Origin: Pelagibacteraceae bacterium AG-404-N13
Lineage (GTDB): Bacteria > Pseudomonadota > Alphaproteobacteria > Pelagibacterales > Pelagibacteraceae
Assembly (NCBI GenBank): GCA_003216255.1
Contig: QCJD01000005.1
Span: 1 to 64,000 of the forward strand
Length of the DNA stretch: 64,000 bases
Reading direction: 5' to 3'
Shown here in pieces: positions 37,040-45,726 of this stretch. The translations under genes and the position numbers were made by a program. The notes under the pieces were generated by a model. That model ran no database searches and had not been told where the DNA came from. It worked only from the letters and a program-made list of their open reading frames with translations. Positions within the stretch are counted from its first letter, which is position 1, and every line of letters begins with the position of its first letter.

Positions 37040-37948
37040 TTATTTAAATAATAAAACTAAAACTGCAAGAACGATAAGTGCTATTATTGAAGAAATTAAA
37101 ATATACAACCTATGAATGTTTCTTCCTCTTAAATTAAAATAATGTCTCGCTACCCCAGAAATTACAGCTATTGCACATAATATTAACCAATTATATTGGT
37201 GATAAACTAAAAAGCTAGAATGCCCAGAAAGCATTATAAACAATACTAAAAAAGTTGAATAATTATTATGAATTGATCTTTGTTTAGCTGCTAGGGATAG
37301 ACTCATATCGAATTTTTCACCTCTTTCGCTACTACTAATTATATTCATTTGATTAGGTATAATTATCGTAAAAACATTACCAAACATATTGGTGCCTATA
37401 ATTAATCCAACACTTAAAATTGCAAATTTTGGTCCAAATAATTTAGTCAGACCAAAAGAAACCAGTGCCAGTAAAATGATTGCTGTGGAAATAAATAATA
37501 TATTATTTTCAATTAATTTAGATTTACACAAAAGATCATAAACAAACCAAGAAACAATTAATGATAAAAGCGAGATAATAATGGCATAACTAGGAGGTAT
37601 TAACAAAACGCGTTTATCAACCATTAATACACCAGCGTTATAATAATAAATTACAACTAAGAGCAACATTCCAGTTATAAAAGTTAAGTAACTTTGCCAC
37701 TTAAAGATTACTAATCTGTTTAAATAATCCTGAGGTGGTGATGTTTTTAACCTTGATAATTTATAAAAAAAACCAGAATGCATCAGATATCCTTCACCAT
37801 CGATATCTTCGCTTGTTATATTTTTATTTAAATTGTTGTCTAAGTAATTAAATAAAAAGCTATTACCTACCCACAATATTGCAAATAATACATGGCCCCA
37901 TCTTAAAATAACTTCTAGCCATTTGATTGTATAAGGTAAAAATTCCAT
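37040..37948 (-). CDS. puuD: urate hydroxylase PuuD, membrane domain only
   Basis: Converts urate to 5-hydroxyisourate in the inner membrane, passing electrons to cytochrome c. The 302-residue product has eight or nine helices and PuuD landmarks ILRWGHVLFAILWVGNSF, FNYLDNNL, MHSGFFYKL, KWQSYLTFITGM and SWFVYDLLC. Known PuuD proteins carry a C-terminal cytochrome c domain; here the chain stops after the last helix, and no CxxCH occurs. A separate exported cytochrome c lies at 43086-43415. The gene abuts guanine deaminase (start and stop adjacent). Confidence 0.88.
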   Translation of the reverse strand: MEFLPYTIKWLEVILRWGHVLFAILWVGNSFLFNYLDNNLNKNITSEDIDGEGYLMHSGFFYKLSRLKTSPPQDYLNRLVIFKWQSYLTFITGMLLLVVIYYYNAGVLMVDKRVLLIPPSYAIIISLLSLIVSWFVYDLLCKSKLIENNILFISTAIILLALVSFGLTKLFGPKFAILSVGLIIGTNMFGNVFTIIIPNQMNIISSSERGEKFDMSLSLAAKQRSIHNNYSTFLVLFIMLSGHSSFLVYHQYNWLILCAIAVISGVARHYFNLRGRNIHRLYILISSIIALIVLAVLVLLFK

Positions 37949-38419
37949 TTAATATTTTATTTTGTCTACTTTTTTATCCCAAATCTCAAATGCTTTTAAA
38001 GCTTCATCTCTAAGCATTTGTGTCATTTTAATTTTTCTATCATCTATTTTTTTTGGAATCTCTAAATAAATAAATGAGTCATCAAAGTCTATCTTTTTTG
38101 CATCTTCTCTAGTATTTGCGTAATATATTTTGTCTAATCTTGACCAATAAATTGCAGAAAGACACATTGGACAAGGTTCACAAGAAGTATAAATCTCACA
38201 ACCCGATAGATCAAAAGTGTTTAGTTTTTTACAAGCTTCCCGAATTGCTACAATTTCTCCATGAGCAGTTGGATCATTTGAAGAAGTCACTTTATTTGAA
38301 CCTTCTGCAATAATCTTGCTATCCTTAACTATGACGCTTCCAAAGGGTCCACCAATAGTGTTTGCACTATTTATGGACAGTTCAATGGCTTTTGCCATAA
38401 ATTTATTTTTATCTTCCAT
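37949..38419 (-). CDS. guaD: guanine deaminase (CDA-fold)
   Basis: A zinc enzyme of 156 residues converting guanine to xanthine. Motifs are DPTAHGEIVAIREAC (His ligand and catalytic Glu) and TSCEPCPMCLSAIYW (two Cys ligands), and the C-terminal YLEIPKK and MLRDEALKAFEIW fit the GuaD branch rather than tRNA adenosine deaminase. It overlaps xdhB by 11 bp and sits directly before puuD, which supports the purine role. Confidence 0.9.
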   Translation of the reverse strand: MEDKNKFMAKAIELSINSANTIGGPFGSVIVKDSKIIAEGSNKVTSSNDPTAHGEIVAIREACKKLNTFDLSGCEIYTSCEPCPMCLSAIYWSRLDKIYYANTREDAKKIDFDDSFIYLEIPKKIDDRKIKMTQMLRDEALKAFEIWDKKVDKIKY

Positions 38420-40724
38420 TTTGATTTTTTATTTTATTTTTAATTTTATTAATACTCATTAAAATTCTTTCAGCAGTTGCTGGTGCATTCAGTTCTGGTA
38501 CAATCTGATAATTTCCAATTGAAGCGACTGCATCTTTAATTGCATAAAAAACACTCATAGCTAGCATTAAAGGAGGTTCACCAGTTGTCTTTGCTTTATT
38601 AACAACTTTTTCTTTATTAAATCCTTTCTTAAAAATTTCTACATTAAATTTTTTTGGGATATCGCTTACTGCAGGTATTTTATATGTTGATGGAGAAAAA
38701 GTTGTAATTTGCCCATTTGATTTCCAATTAAGTTCCTCAATAGTCAACCAACCTTGTCCTTGTACAAAACCACCTTCTATTTGACCTAATTCAAGTGCTG
38801 GATTTATTGGTTTTCCAGCATCATGTAAAATATCTACTCTTTCTAAAACATTTTCGCCAGTCAAAGTATCTACAGTTACTTCTGATACGGCTGCGCCATA
38901 ACAAAAATAATAAAAGGGTCTTCCTCTAAATTTTTTTTTATCAAAATTAATTTTTGGTGTTGAATAAAAACCTGAAGAAGAAAGTGAAATTCTATTTAAA
39001 TATGCCTCTTGGATTATACTTTTAAATTCAAATTGCCTATTTCCAAATATTATATGTTGATCTTTATACACTGCTTCTTGGTTGTAGATTTTATATTTTT
39101 TCTTGATAAATTTTTCTAAATTTAATTTAATTTTTTTTACTGCGTTTAATGCTGCGGCTCCATTAAGATCTGTAGTTGATGAAGCAGCGCTAGCTGAAGT
39201 ATTTGGAACTTTAGATGTGTTCGTTGAAGAAATGTGAACTAAATTATAAGGTAATCCAAAAGAATTTGCTACTAATTGGGCTATTTTTGTGTGAGTTCCT
39301 TGGCCCATTTCTATACCCCCATGGTTCAAATACACACTTCCGTCTGTGTAAATGTGGACCAAAGCTCCGGCTTGGTTTAAATGAATTGTTGTAAATGAAA
39401 TACCAAATTTTACTGGTGTAATTGCTATACCTTTTTTTTTAAATTTATTTTTTTCATTAAATTTTCTAATATCTAAATATCTTTTCTTATAATTAGATTT
39501 ATTTTCTAAATTTTTAAATATTTCATTAATAACATTATCCTCAATAGTCATCCCATAATGGGTTACGTTTTTTTTTTCTTTTTGATAAAAATTATTTTTT
39601 CTAATCTCCATTGGATCTTTTTTTAAGTACCTTGAAATGTTATCTATAATATTTTCAATAGCCATCATTCCTTGATTTCCTCCAAATCCTCTAAATGCGG
39701 TTGAAGTTGGAATATTTGTCCTACATAGATTGTTTATTACTTCAATATCTGAAATATAATATGCGTTATCTATATGAAGCAAAGCTCTTTCATTTATTGC
39801 TGCTGATAAATCTGGTGACATTCCACAATTTGAAGATAGGTTTATTTTTAATCCTTCAATAATTCCATCGTCATTAAATCCAACTTCATACTGAGATAAA
39901 AATTCATGCCTTTTACCAGTTAGTATTATATCATCATCTCTATCTAATCTTAATTTGACAGGCTTACCTGATTTTTTGGCTAAGAGCGCACAAATACAAG
40001 CTGTCATAAAATTTGTTTCTTTTCCTCCAAACCCGCCTCCAATTCTTCTTACCTCAACACTAATTGAATTACTTTTTTGACCAAACATTTTAGCAATTAA
40101 TTGTTGTGTCTCTGAAGGATGTTGAGTTGAGCTATAAACCAAAAAATTATCATCCTCTTTAGGAATAACAAAAGCTGCCTGACCCTCTAAATAAAAGTGC
40201 TCTTGGCTTCCTGTTGTAAAATTTCCTTTTATATAATTTTTTGAATTTTTTATTTTTTTTGAGGGGTTTCCTTTTTTAATTTTTCTAGGTTTAAACAAAA
40301 ACTGTTTTTTATTTAAAGCATCTTTTATTGTAATCACCGGTTTTAAATCTTTATAAGTGACTTTAGCTTTTAAAACTGCTTTTCTAGCAAGTTCAGTAGT
40401 TGTAGCGGCTACAGCAAATAATGGTTGGCCGTAAAATTCAACTTTTTTTTTTGGAAATATAGGGTCGCCATCAAAGACTGGGCCTACATCATTCCTACCA
40501 GGGATGTCACTTTGAGTAACTATTGATATAACACCTTCGCTTTTTTGGACTTCAGTTAAGTCTATTTTTTTAATTATTGCATGGGCTTTTTTGCTTAAAC
40601 CAATAGCTCCATGGATTGTATTTTTAGGCTCATTTATATCATCAGTATACTCTGCATATCCACTTACATGTTTGTAAGCACTATCGTGGGGTCTTATTTC
40701 CTCAACATATGTCTCTTTACTCAT
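38409..40724 (-). CDS. xdhB: xanthine dehydrogenase, molybdenum-binding subunit
   Basis: A 771-residue large subunit oxidising hypoxanthine/xanthine to urate. Seen are the ALD-Xan-dh N-domain (GRNDVGPVFDG), RIGGGFGGKET, CRTNIPTSTAFRGFGG, GGIEMGQGTHTKIAQ and the catalytic-Glu loop TTGEPPLMLAMS. The length is normal for XdhB of alphaproteobacteria. It follows xdhA without a spacer. The XdhC maturation factor is not in this window. Confidence 0.95.
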   Translation of the reverse strand: MSKETYVEEIRPHDSAYKHVSGYAEYTDDINEPKNTIHGAIGLSKKAHAIIKKIDLTEVQKSEGVISIVTQSDIPGRNDVGPVFDGDPIFPKKKVEFYGQPLFAVAATTTELARKAVLKAKVTYKDLKPVITIKDALNKKQFLFKPRKIKKGNPSKKIKNSKNYIKGNFTTGSQEHFYLEGQAAFVIPKEDDNFLVYSSTQHPSETQQLIAKMFGQKSNSISVEVRRIGGGFGGKETNFMTACICALLAKKSGKPVKLRLDRDDDIILTGKRHEFLSQYEVGFNDDGIIEGLKINLSSNCGMSPDLSAAINERALLHIDNAYYISDIEVINNLCRTNIPTSTAFRGFGGNQGMMAIENIIDNISRYLKKDPMEIRKNNFYQKEKKNVTHYGMTIEDNVINEIFKNLENKSNYKKRYLDIRKFNEKNKFKKKGIAITPVKFGISFTTIHLNQAGALVHIYTDGSVYLNHGGIEMGQGTHTKIAQLVANSFGLPYNLVHISSTNTSKVPNTSASAASSTTDLNGAAALNAVKKIKLNLEKFIKKKYKIYNQEAVYKDQHIIFGNRQFEFKSIIQEAYLNRISLSSSGFYSTPKINFDKKKFRGRPFYYFCYGAAVSEVTVDTLTGENVLERVDILHDAGKPINPALELGQIEGGFVQGQGWLTIEELNWKSNGQITTFSPSTYKIPAVSDIPKKFNVEIFKKGFNKEKVVNKAKTTGEPPLMLAMSVFYAIKDAVASIGNYQIVPELNAPATAERILMSINKIKNKIKNQNGR

Positions 40725-42161
40725 TTAATTAACTCTTGTTAACTTATTTGAATTTATTTCTATAAAACACTTCATCAATAAGTTTTTTGCTATCTCTAAC
40801 CTGTACTCTTTACTTGCTCTCATATCCCCAATAGGACTTAGATCTTTCTCTAGATAATTTTTGGCTTTATCAAAAGTATTGATTGTAAGGGGCTTATTTT
40901 TAAGAATTTTCTCACAGGCTTTAGCTCTTTTTGGCACAGCCGCCATCCCACCAAAAGCAATAAATGCCTCTTTAATTTTATTTTTATTAATTTCAAAATT
41001 AAAAGATCCACAAACAGACGAGATATCATCATCAAACCTTTTTGATACCTTAAATGCTTTAAAAATATTTTTTTTAAATAATGGTATTTTTATTGAACGT
41101 ATAAATTCATTCTTTTTTAACTTAGTTTTTCTATAATCAATAAAAAAATTGTTTATTGGTAGAACTTTTTTTTGATTAAAGCTCTCAATTAAAACTTCTG
41201 CATTTAAAGATAATAAGATTGGTAATGTATCACCTATGGGTGATGCAGTTGCAATATTGCCACCTATAGTCCCTACATTTCTAATCTGAACAGAACCATA
41301 TCTCTTAAGAACTGAATAAAAATCTGGATAGTATTTTTTAATCTCATCTTCAAATTTTATTAATGGAGTGGCAGCTCCAATCTCCATATAGTTTTTATTT
41401 ACCTTTATAAAATCTAATTCTTTTATTTCTTTTAAGTCAATTATTGATAGAATATCTTTTCTTTCTTTTGTGACCTTTAAAGATAAGTCTGTACCACCAG
41501 CAAGAAAATTGAATTTTGAATTATTTTTAATTATATTTTTTAAGTCTTTTATATTTTTAGGTGAAAAGTAAACTTTATCATCTTTTTTAATGTAAATATT
41601 TTTTGATTTTATTTTTTTTAATAATTTTATAATTTTATTTTCATTTTTACTAAATTCATCTTTCCTATTTATCTTATTTAAACTTTTTGCAGCATCAATA
41701 ATAGGTCTATACCCTGTGCAACGACATAAGTTTCCAGATATTGATTCTGTTATTAATTCATTATTAAAAGATTTGTTGTTTTTAAACATTGAAAATAAAG
41801 ACATCACAAATCCTGGTGTACAAAAACCACATTGTGAACCATGAAATCTTACCATCGCATCTTGAACTGGATGAAGCTTTCCATCTTTAGAAACCAAATC
41901 CTCTACAATCAAAAGTTGTTTTCCATTCAAAGATGGTACAAAAGAAATACAGGAGTTAATTGAATTATATTTAATTTTATTATTAATCAATTCACCCAAT
42001 ACAATAGTACATGCACCACATCCACCTTCTGAGCAGCCCTCTTTAGTTCCAGTTTTTTTTAATTCAGTTCTTATATAATTTAGAATTGTTTGATTTGGAT
42101 CTGGGTTTTTAATTTCTAAAATCTTATCATTTAATAAAAATTTTACTGAATTTGATATCAC
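40725..42161 (-). CDS. xdhA: xanthine dehydrogenase, iron-sulfur and FAD subunit
   Basis: A 478-residue small subunit. Two [2Fe-2S] clusters: plant-ferredoxin type with CSEGGCGACTIV (about 43-54) and helical type with CGFCTPGFVMS and GNLCRCTGYRPI. A FAD-binding domain starts about residue 190, with FLAGGTDLSL and GTIGGNIATASPIGD. It is fully fused (iron-sulfur plus FAD), as in the Rhodobacter-type XdhAB. Start and stop are flush with its neighbours, so HIU hydrolase-xdhA-xdhB form one transcript. Confidence 0.95.
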   Translation of the reverse strand: MISNSVKFLLNDKILEIKNPDPNQTILNYIRTELKKTGTKEGCSEGGCGACTIVLGELINNKIKYNSINSCISFVPSLNGKQLLIVEDLVSKDGKLHPVQDAMVRFHGSQCGFCTPGFVMSLFSMFKNNKSFNNELITESISGNLCRCTGYRPIIDAAKSLNKINRKDEFSKNENKIIKLLKKIKSKNIYIKKDDKVYFSPKNIKDLKNIIKNNSKFNFLAGGTDLSLKVTKERKDILSIIDLKEIKELDFIKVNKNYMEIGAATPLIKFEDEIKKYYPDFYSVLKRYGSVQIRNVGTIGGNIATASPIGDTLPILLSLNAEVLIESFNQKKVLPINNFFIDYRKTKLKKNEFIRSIKIPLFKKNIFKAFKVSKRFDDDISSVCGSFNFEINKNKIKEAFIAFGGMAAVPKRAKACEKILKNKPLTINTFDKAKNYLEKDLSPIGDMRASKEYRLEIAKNLLMKCFIEINSNKLTRVN

Positions 42162-42512
42162 TTAACTTCCTCTATAAGTAGAATAACTCCATGGAGAAAC
42201 TAATAAAGGTACATGATAGTGCTGCGTGGGATCTGAAATACCAAATCTTATAATTACATCATCTAAGAATGGTACATCACTAGCTGATGATATATTTTTA
42301 AAATAATCGCCAATATAAAAAATTAATTCATATTTGCCCTTAACAAACTTCTCTCCCTCTATTAATGGTGAGTTTGCTCTTCCATCATCATTAAGTTTTA
42401 TTGAATTTATTTTTTTTCTTTCAGAATTATTTATATGAAATAATTCAACTAAAATACCCTTGCCAGGTTTACCAGAATATACATCTAAAACATGAGTTGT
42501 GAGCTTTGTCAT
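42162..42512 (-). CDS. hiuH: 5-hydroxyisourate hydrolase (transthyretin-like)
   Basis: A cytoplasmic homotetramer subunit of 116 residues opening 5-hydroxyisourate to OHCU. The N-terminal LTTHVLDVYSGKPG, RFGISDPTQHYHVPLLVSPW and the invariant C-terminal YRGS are all present, with no signal peptide. It is the first gene of the six-gene purine operon and divergent from uraD by 48 bp, which places the two successive enzymes under one regulatory region. Confidence 0.96.
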   Translation of the reverse strand: MTKLTTHVLDVYSGKPGKGILVELFHINNSERKKINSIKLNDDGRANSPLIEGEKFVKGKYELIFYIGDYFKNISSASDVPFLDDVIIRFGISDPTQHYHVPLLVSPWSYSTYRGS

Positions 42513-42560
42513 AAAATTATAGTATCATTTAAATTTCAAACTTAAATTATTTAAAGTTAT

Positions 42561-43058
42561 ATGAGAACAATAGATAACATTAACGGTCTAAACAAGTCTG
42601 AATTTTTGTCAATATTCGGCAATGTTTTTGAAAAAACCGAGTCTGTAGCTTTAAAAGTTTTTGAATTAAAACCATTCAAGGACTCGGATGATATTGTCTC
42701 AAAAATGCTAAAAATATATGAAGAATATGATAGAGATAAAATATTACAAATTTTGAACTCTCATCCTGAGTTAGCTATAGAAAAAAAATTGACCAGTGAA
42801 TCTAAATTAGAGCAAACTTCTGCTAATTTAAATGAATGTTCTGAAGAAGAGTTTGAAGAATTTAAAAAATTAAATCTTGAATATAAAACTAAGTTTGGTT
42901 TTCCATTTATTATTGCAGTTAAAGGAAAAAATAAAAATGAAATTTTAGTAAATTTTAGAGAAAGAATACAAAATGATTTAAATAAAGAATTTTTAGAAGC
43001 AAAAAATCAAGTTAAAAAAATTGCTTCTTTTAGATTAAAAGATATTTTATCATTTTAA
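42561..43058 (+). CDS. uraD: OHCU decarboxylase
   Basis: Decarboxylates 2-oxo-4-hydroxy-4-carboxy-5-ureidoimidazoline to (S)-allantoin. The 165-residue chain carries NSHPELA (catalytic His68 and Glu70), EFKKLNLEYKTKFGFPFI and IAVKGKNKNEIL, all diagnostic. Transcribed alone, divergent from hiuH; no ribosome site is obvious before the ATG. It converges with the cytochrome c gene 27 bp away. Confidence 0.95.
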   Translation: MRTIDNINGLNKSEFLSIFGNVFEKTESVALKVFELKPFKDSDDIVSKMLKIYEEYDRDKILQILNSHPELAIEKKLTSESKLEQTSANLNECSEEEFEEFKKLNLEYKTKFGFPFIIAVKGKNKNEILVNFRERIQNDLNKEFLEAKNQVKKIASFRLKDILSF

Positions 43059-43085
43059 GTTAATTATTTTAAGATAAGTTATTTA

Positions 43086-43415
43086 TTACTCAGTAGCTTT
43101 ATATACATAGTGGGAAACAGCATTTATTTCCTCCTCTGATAACATTCCATCAAAAGCAGGCATAACACCAATTCCATTTTTAACAGCCATTATTATTCGA
43201 TTTAAGTCTGGTCTTATTTCATCCAAATTAGGACCAATATTTGCTTCTGAACCTGCATCACTAAGAGCATGACAAGAAGCACATGTTCCTTGTTCTAAAA
43301 AAATTTCTTTTCCTTTTTGAAAAATCTCATCAGCTAATAATTTTTGAGTATTTATTGTTAAAACGAACAAAAATATTAAATTTATAAAAAATATAAATTG
43401 TAATTTTTTTTTCAT
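43086..43415 (-). CDS. exported class I cytochrome c, probable electron acceptor of PuuD
   Basis: About 109 residues: a signal peptide (KKKLQFIFFINLIFLFVLTI) cut near LLADE, heme motif CASCH, and a distal Met in VMPAFDGMLSEEEINAVSHYV. The heme-binding part is as long as the C-terminal cytochrome domain of fused PuuD proteins and carries the same NGxGxMPAFxGxLSxEEI pattern. The start at 43415 gives a clean signal peptide; a codon at 43430 would add five residues. Its location next to uraD supports a role in urate oxidation. Confidence 0.85.
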   Translation of the reverse strand: MKKKLQFIFFINLIFLFVLTINTQKLLADEIFQKGKEIFLEQGTCASCHALSDAGSEANIGPNLDEIRPDLNRIIMAVKNGIGVMPAFDGMLSEEEINAVSHYVYKATE

Positions 43416-43461
43416 AAAATTTGGTATCATAAATAGAAAAAATTAAAAAGGAGATTTTATA

Positions 43462-43758
43462 ATGAAAGGTTATTGGGTAAGTCTTTATACAAAGATAGAA
43501 AATCAAGATAATTTAAAAAAATATGCCGAAACAGTAACTCCTATAATAAAAAGTTATGGTGGGGTTCCTTTAGTTAGAGGTGGAAAAAATATAGCTTTTG
43601 AGGGTGAAGGTTTTTTACGAACAGTAATTTGGGAATTTCCTAGCTATGAAAAAGCTTTAGAGTGTCACAATTCTAGTGAGTACAAGTCTGGTTGGGATTT
43701 GGCAAAAAAAACAACTAAGAGGCATATGCAAGTTATAGAGGGATTTAGTATTGAATAG
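43462..43758 (+). CDS. DUF1330 family protein
   Basis: A 98-residue ferredoxin-like dimeric alpha/beta-barrel protein. KGYWVSLYTKIENQDNLKKY, GGVPLVRGGK, VIWEFPSYEKALECHNSSEY and the C-terminal VIEGF are standard for DUF1330, whose function is unknown. A good AAGGAG ribosome site stands 8 bases upstream. It is divergent from the cytochrome c and converges with the glycosylase (14 bp overlap). No link to purine breakdown is shown beyond position. Confidence 0.85.
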   Translation: MKGYWVSLYTKIENQDNLKKYAETVTPIIKSYGGVPLVRGGKNIAFEGEGFLRTVIWEFPSYEKALECHNSSEYKSGWDLAKKTTKRHMQVIEGFSIE

Positions 43759-44371
43759 GTTCATTATCAATTGATCTCCATAAATACCAAGTTGCAACTG
43801 AACAATAAGGAGAAAACTTTTTATTAAGTTTGTTTACGAAATTTTTAGGAGGAAAATATTTTTTTTTATAGTTATTAGAAATTGCCCTTAATAATCCAAT
43901 ATCCTGAACTGGCCAGATATTTGGTCTATTATAAGTAAACAATAATATCATTTCAGCAGACCATCTTCCTATTTGGCGTAATTCTGATAAATACTGTATA
44001 GCTTCTTCATCATTCATTTTGTCTATTAATTTTGGGTTAAATTTTTTATTAACATATTTTTTTGCCAATTCTTTTATTCCCCTAATTTTTTGTCTGCTAA
44101 GACCACATTTTTTTAATTTTGATGATGGAATTGAATTAACTACTTTTGGATTTATTTTATTCTTACAAACTAAATTAAATTTTAAAAAGACTGAATTAGC
44201 GGCGGCAACACTTATTTGTTGACCAATAATGCTCTTGCAAAGAGAATAAAATACATCCTTTCTAGTTGTTAAATTGTTATCTGAATATTTATTAATTAGT
44301 TTTTTCATTATTTTATCTTTTTTTTTTAGATAAAGTTTTGCGCTATTCCAGTATTTGGGACTTTTACTCAT
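43745..44371 (-). CDS. DNA-3-methyladenine glycosylase II (AlkA family)
   Basis: A base-excision repair glycosylase of 208 residues of the HhH-GPD superfamily, removing alkylated bases. SLCKSIIGQQISVAAANSVF begins the domain, the helix-hairpin-helix is LSELRQIGRWSAEMILLF, and the catalytic Asp sits in WPVQDIGLLRAI. It lacks the extra N-terminal domain of E. coli AlkA, as in most short bacterial forms. It overlaps the EamA gene by 8 bp. Confidence 0.9.
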   Translation of the reverse strand: MSKSPKYWNSAKLYLKKKDKIMKKLINKYSDNNLTTRKDVFYSLCKSIIGQQISVAAANSVFLKFNLVCKNKINPKVVNSIPSSKLKKCGLSRQKIRGIKELAKKYVNKKFNPKLIDKMNDEEAIQYLSELRQIGRWSAEMILLFTYNRPNIWPVQDIGLLRAISNNYKKKYFPPKNFVNKLNKKFSPYCSVATWYLWRSIDNEPIQY

Positions 44372-45248
44372 GGCGAGGTGTTGACACTAAACGTTTAAGA
44401 TAAATTTCTCTTCTAAAAATAATAATTGATGAAATAATTACTAATGCTGCTCCAAATAGTGTTTTGATTGTTGGAATTTCATCCCAAAATATATAGCCAA
44501 AAATTATTGCAAAAACTAATGCTAGGTACTTTAGTGGCGTAACTAGTGAAACTTCCGAGTATTTATAAGATTGTGTTAGCCATAAATTAGCCAAACCTCC
44601 TAAAATTCCAACCATTGATAACAAAAATAAGTCTTTTAAATTTGGAGATACCCATCCTTGTATTGCAAAACTAAAAATACTTATAATTAAGATTGAAATT
44701 GAAAAGAATAGTCCAATTAGCCATACTGGCTCTGTCGTTGATAATTGTCTTATTGTAATTGCAACATAAGAAAGTCCTAAACAAAATATAATTGGATATA
44801 TATAAAATAAATTCAAAGAACTGTATCCTGGCTCAGAAATTATAATTATTCCAATAAAGCCAACTAAAACTGCCATCCATCGATAAATCCCAACTATTTC
44901 CTTTAAAAAAAATATTGAAAAGATTGTTGTAAATATTGGGGCTGCAAATGTAATGCTGACTACGGTTGCTAATGGAAGATTTCTCAAAGCAATAAAAATT
45001 GAAACTATTGCAATCAATCCAGCAAAACATCTTTTAAAATGAAGAAATGGTCTTTCAGTCTTATAAAAATTTAAATATCTATCTTTAGGAATTAGAAAAA
45101 GAATTGGTATAATTCCACATAAACCTCTAAAAAATAAAACTTGGCCGACTGGATAAGAATCTGACCATTTGACAATTAGATCCATTATAGAAAATGCACA
45201 AATAGAGATAAACATGTACAAAAAGCCTAATTGATTTTTGGAAAGCAT
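44364..45248 (-). CDS. EamA/DMT-family transporter
   Basis: A 294-residue drug/metabolite transporter with ten helices in two EamA repeats (about 8-140 and 150-285). FRGLCGIIPILFLIP, ATVVSITFAAPIFTTIFSIF and the matching second-half PLKYLALVFAIIFGYIFWDE are typical. The substrate is unknown. It overlaps the glycosylase gene and is divergent from msrA by 33 bp. Confidence 0.88.
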   Translation of the reverse strand: MLSKNQLGFLYMFISICAFSIMDLIVKWSDSYPVGQVLFFRGLCGIIPILFLIPKDRYLNFYKTERPFLHFKRCFAGLIAIVSIFIALRNLPLATVVSITFAAPIFTTIFSIFFLKEIVGIYRWMAVLVGFIGIIIISEPGYSSLNLFYIYPIIFCLGLSYVAITIRQLSTTEPVWLIGLFFSISILIISIFSFAIQGWVSPNLKDLFLLSMVGILGGLANLWLTQSYKYSEVSLVTPLKYLALVFAIIFGYIFWDEIPTIKTLFGAALVIISSIIIFRREIYLKRLVSTPRHE

Positions 45249-45281
45249 AATATAACTTTAAATTAATTAAATTATTATTCA

Positions 45282-45725
45282 ATGGAAATAGCAGTCTTAG
45301 GCTTGGGATGTTTCTGGGGACCAGAAATTAAATTTAGTAAAATAGATGGAATAATCAGAACAGAAGTTGGATACTGTGGAGGAAACACTACACAAACTAG
45401 CTACAGAGAAGTTTGTACTGGTAACACTAACCATGCAGAAGTAGTAAAATTAGAATTTGATCCAAAAATAATTTCTTATAATAAAGTTTTAGAATTTTTT
45501 TTTGAATTTCACGATCCAACAACGTTGAATTCTCAAGGACCAGATTTTGGTACACAATATAGAAGTGAAATTTTTTATTTAAATGAAAAACAAAAAAATA
45601 TTGCTGAGGAAATTATTGAAAAAGAAAATAAAAAACTTTCTGGGAAAGTTGTAACAAAATTATCATTATTAAAGAATTATTGTCCCGCAGAGGAATATCA
45701 TCAAAGATATCTAGAAAAAAGATAA
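45282..45725 (+). CDS. msrA: peptide-methionine (S)-S-oxide reductase
   Basis: Repairs oxidised methionine. Catalytic Cys in GLGCFWGPE (residues about 7-15), followed by TEVGYCGG, YREVCTGNTNHAEVV, FFEFHDPTTLNSQGPDFGTQYRS (in two blocks) and YCPAEEYHQRYL. At 147 residues it is a compact form without N-terminal extension. The following sulfurtransferase gene begins 1 bp after the stop, so they share a transcript; both act on sulfur chemistry. Confidence 0.95.
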   Translation: MEIAVLGLGCFWGPEIKFSKIDGIIRTEVGYCGGNTTQTSYREVCTGNTNHAEVVKLEFDPKIISYNKVLEFFFEFHDPTTLNSQGPDFGTQYRSEIFYLNEKQKNIAEEIIEKENKKLSGKVVTKLSLLKNYCPAEEYHQRYLEKR

Positions 45726-45726
45726 A

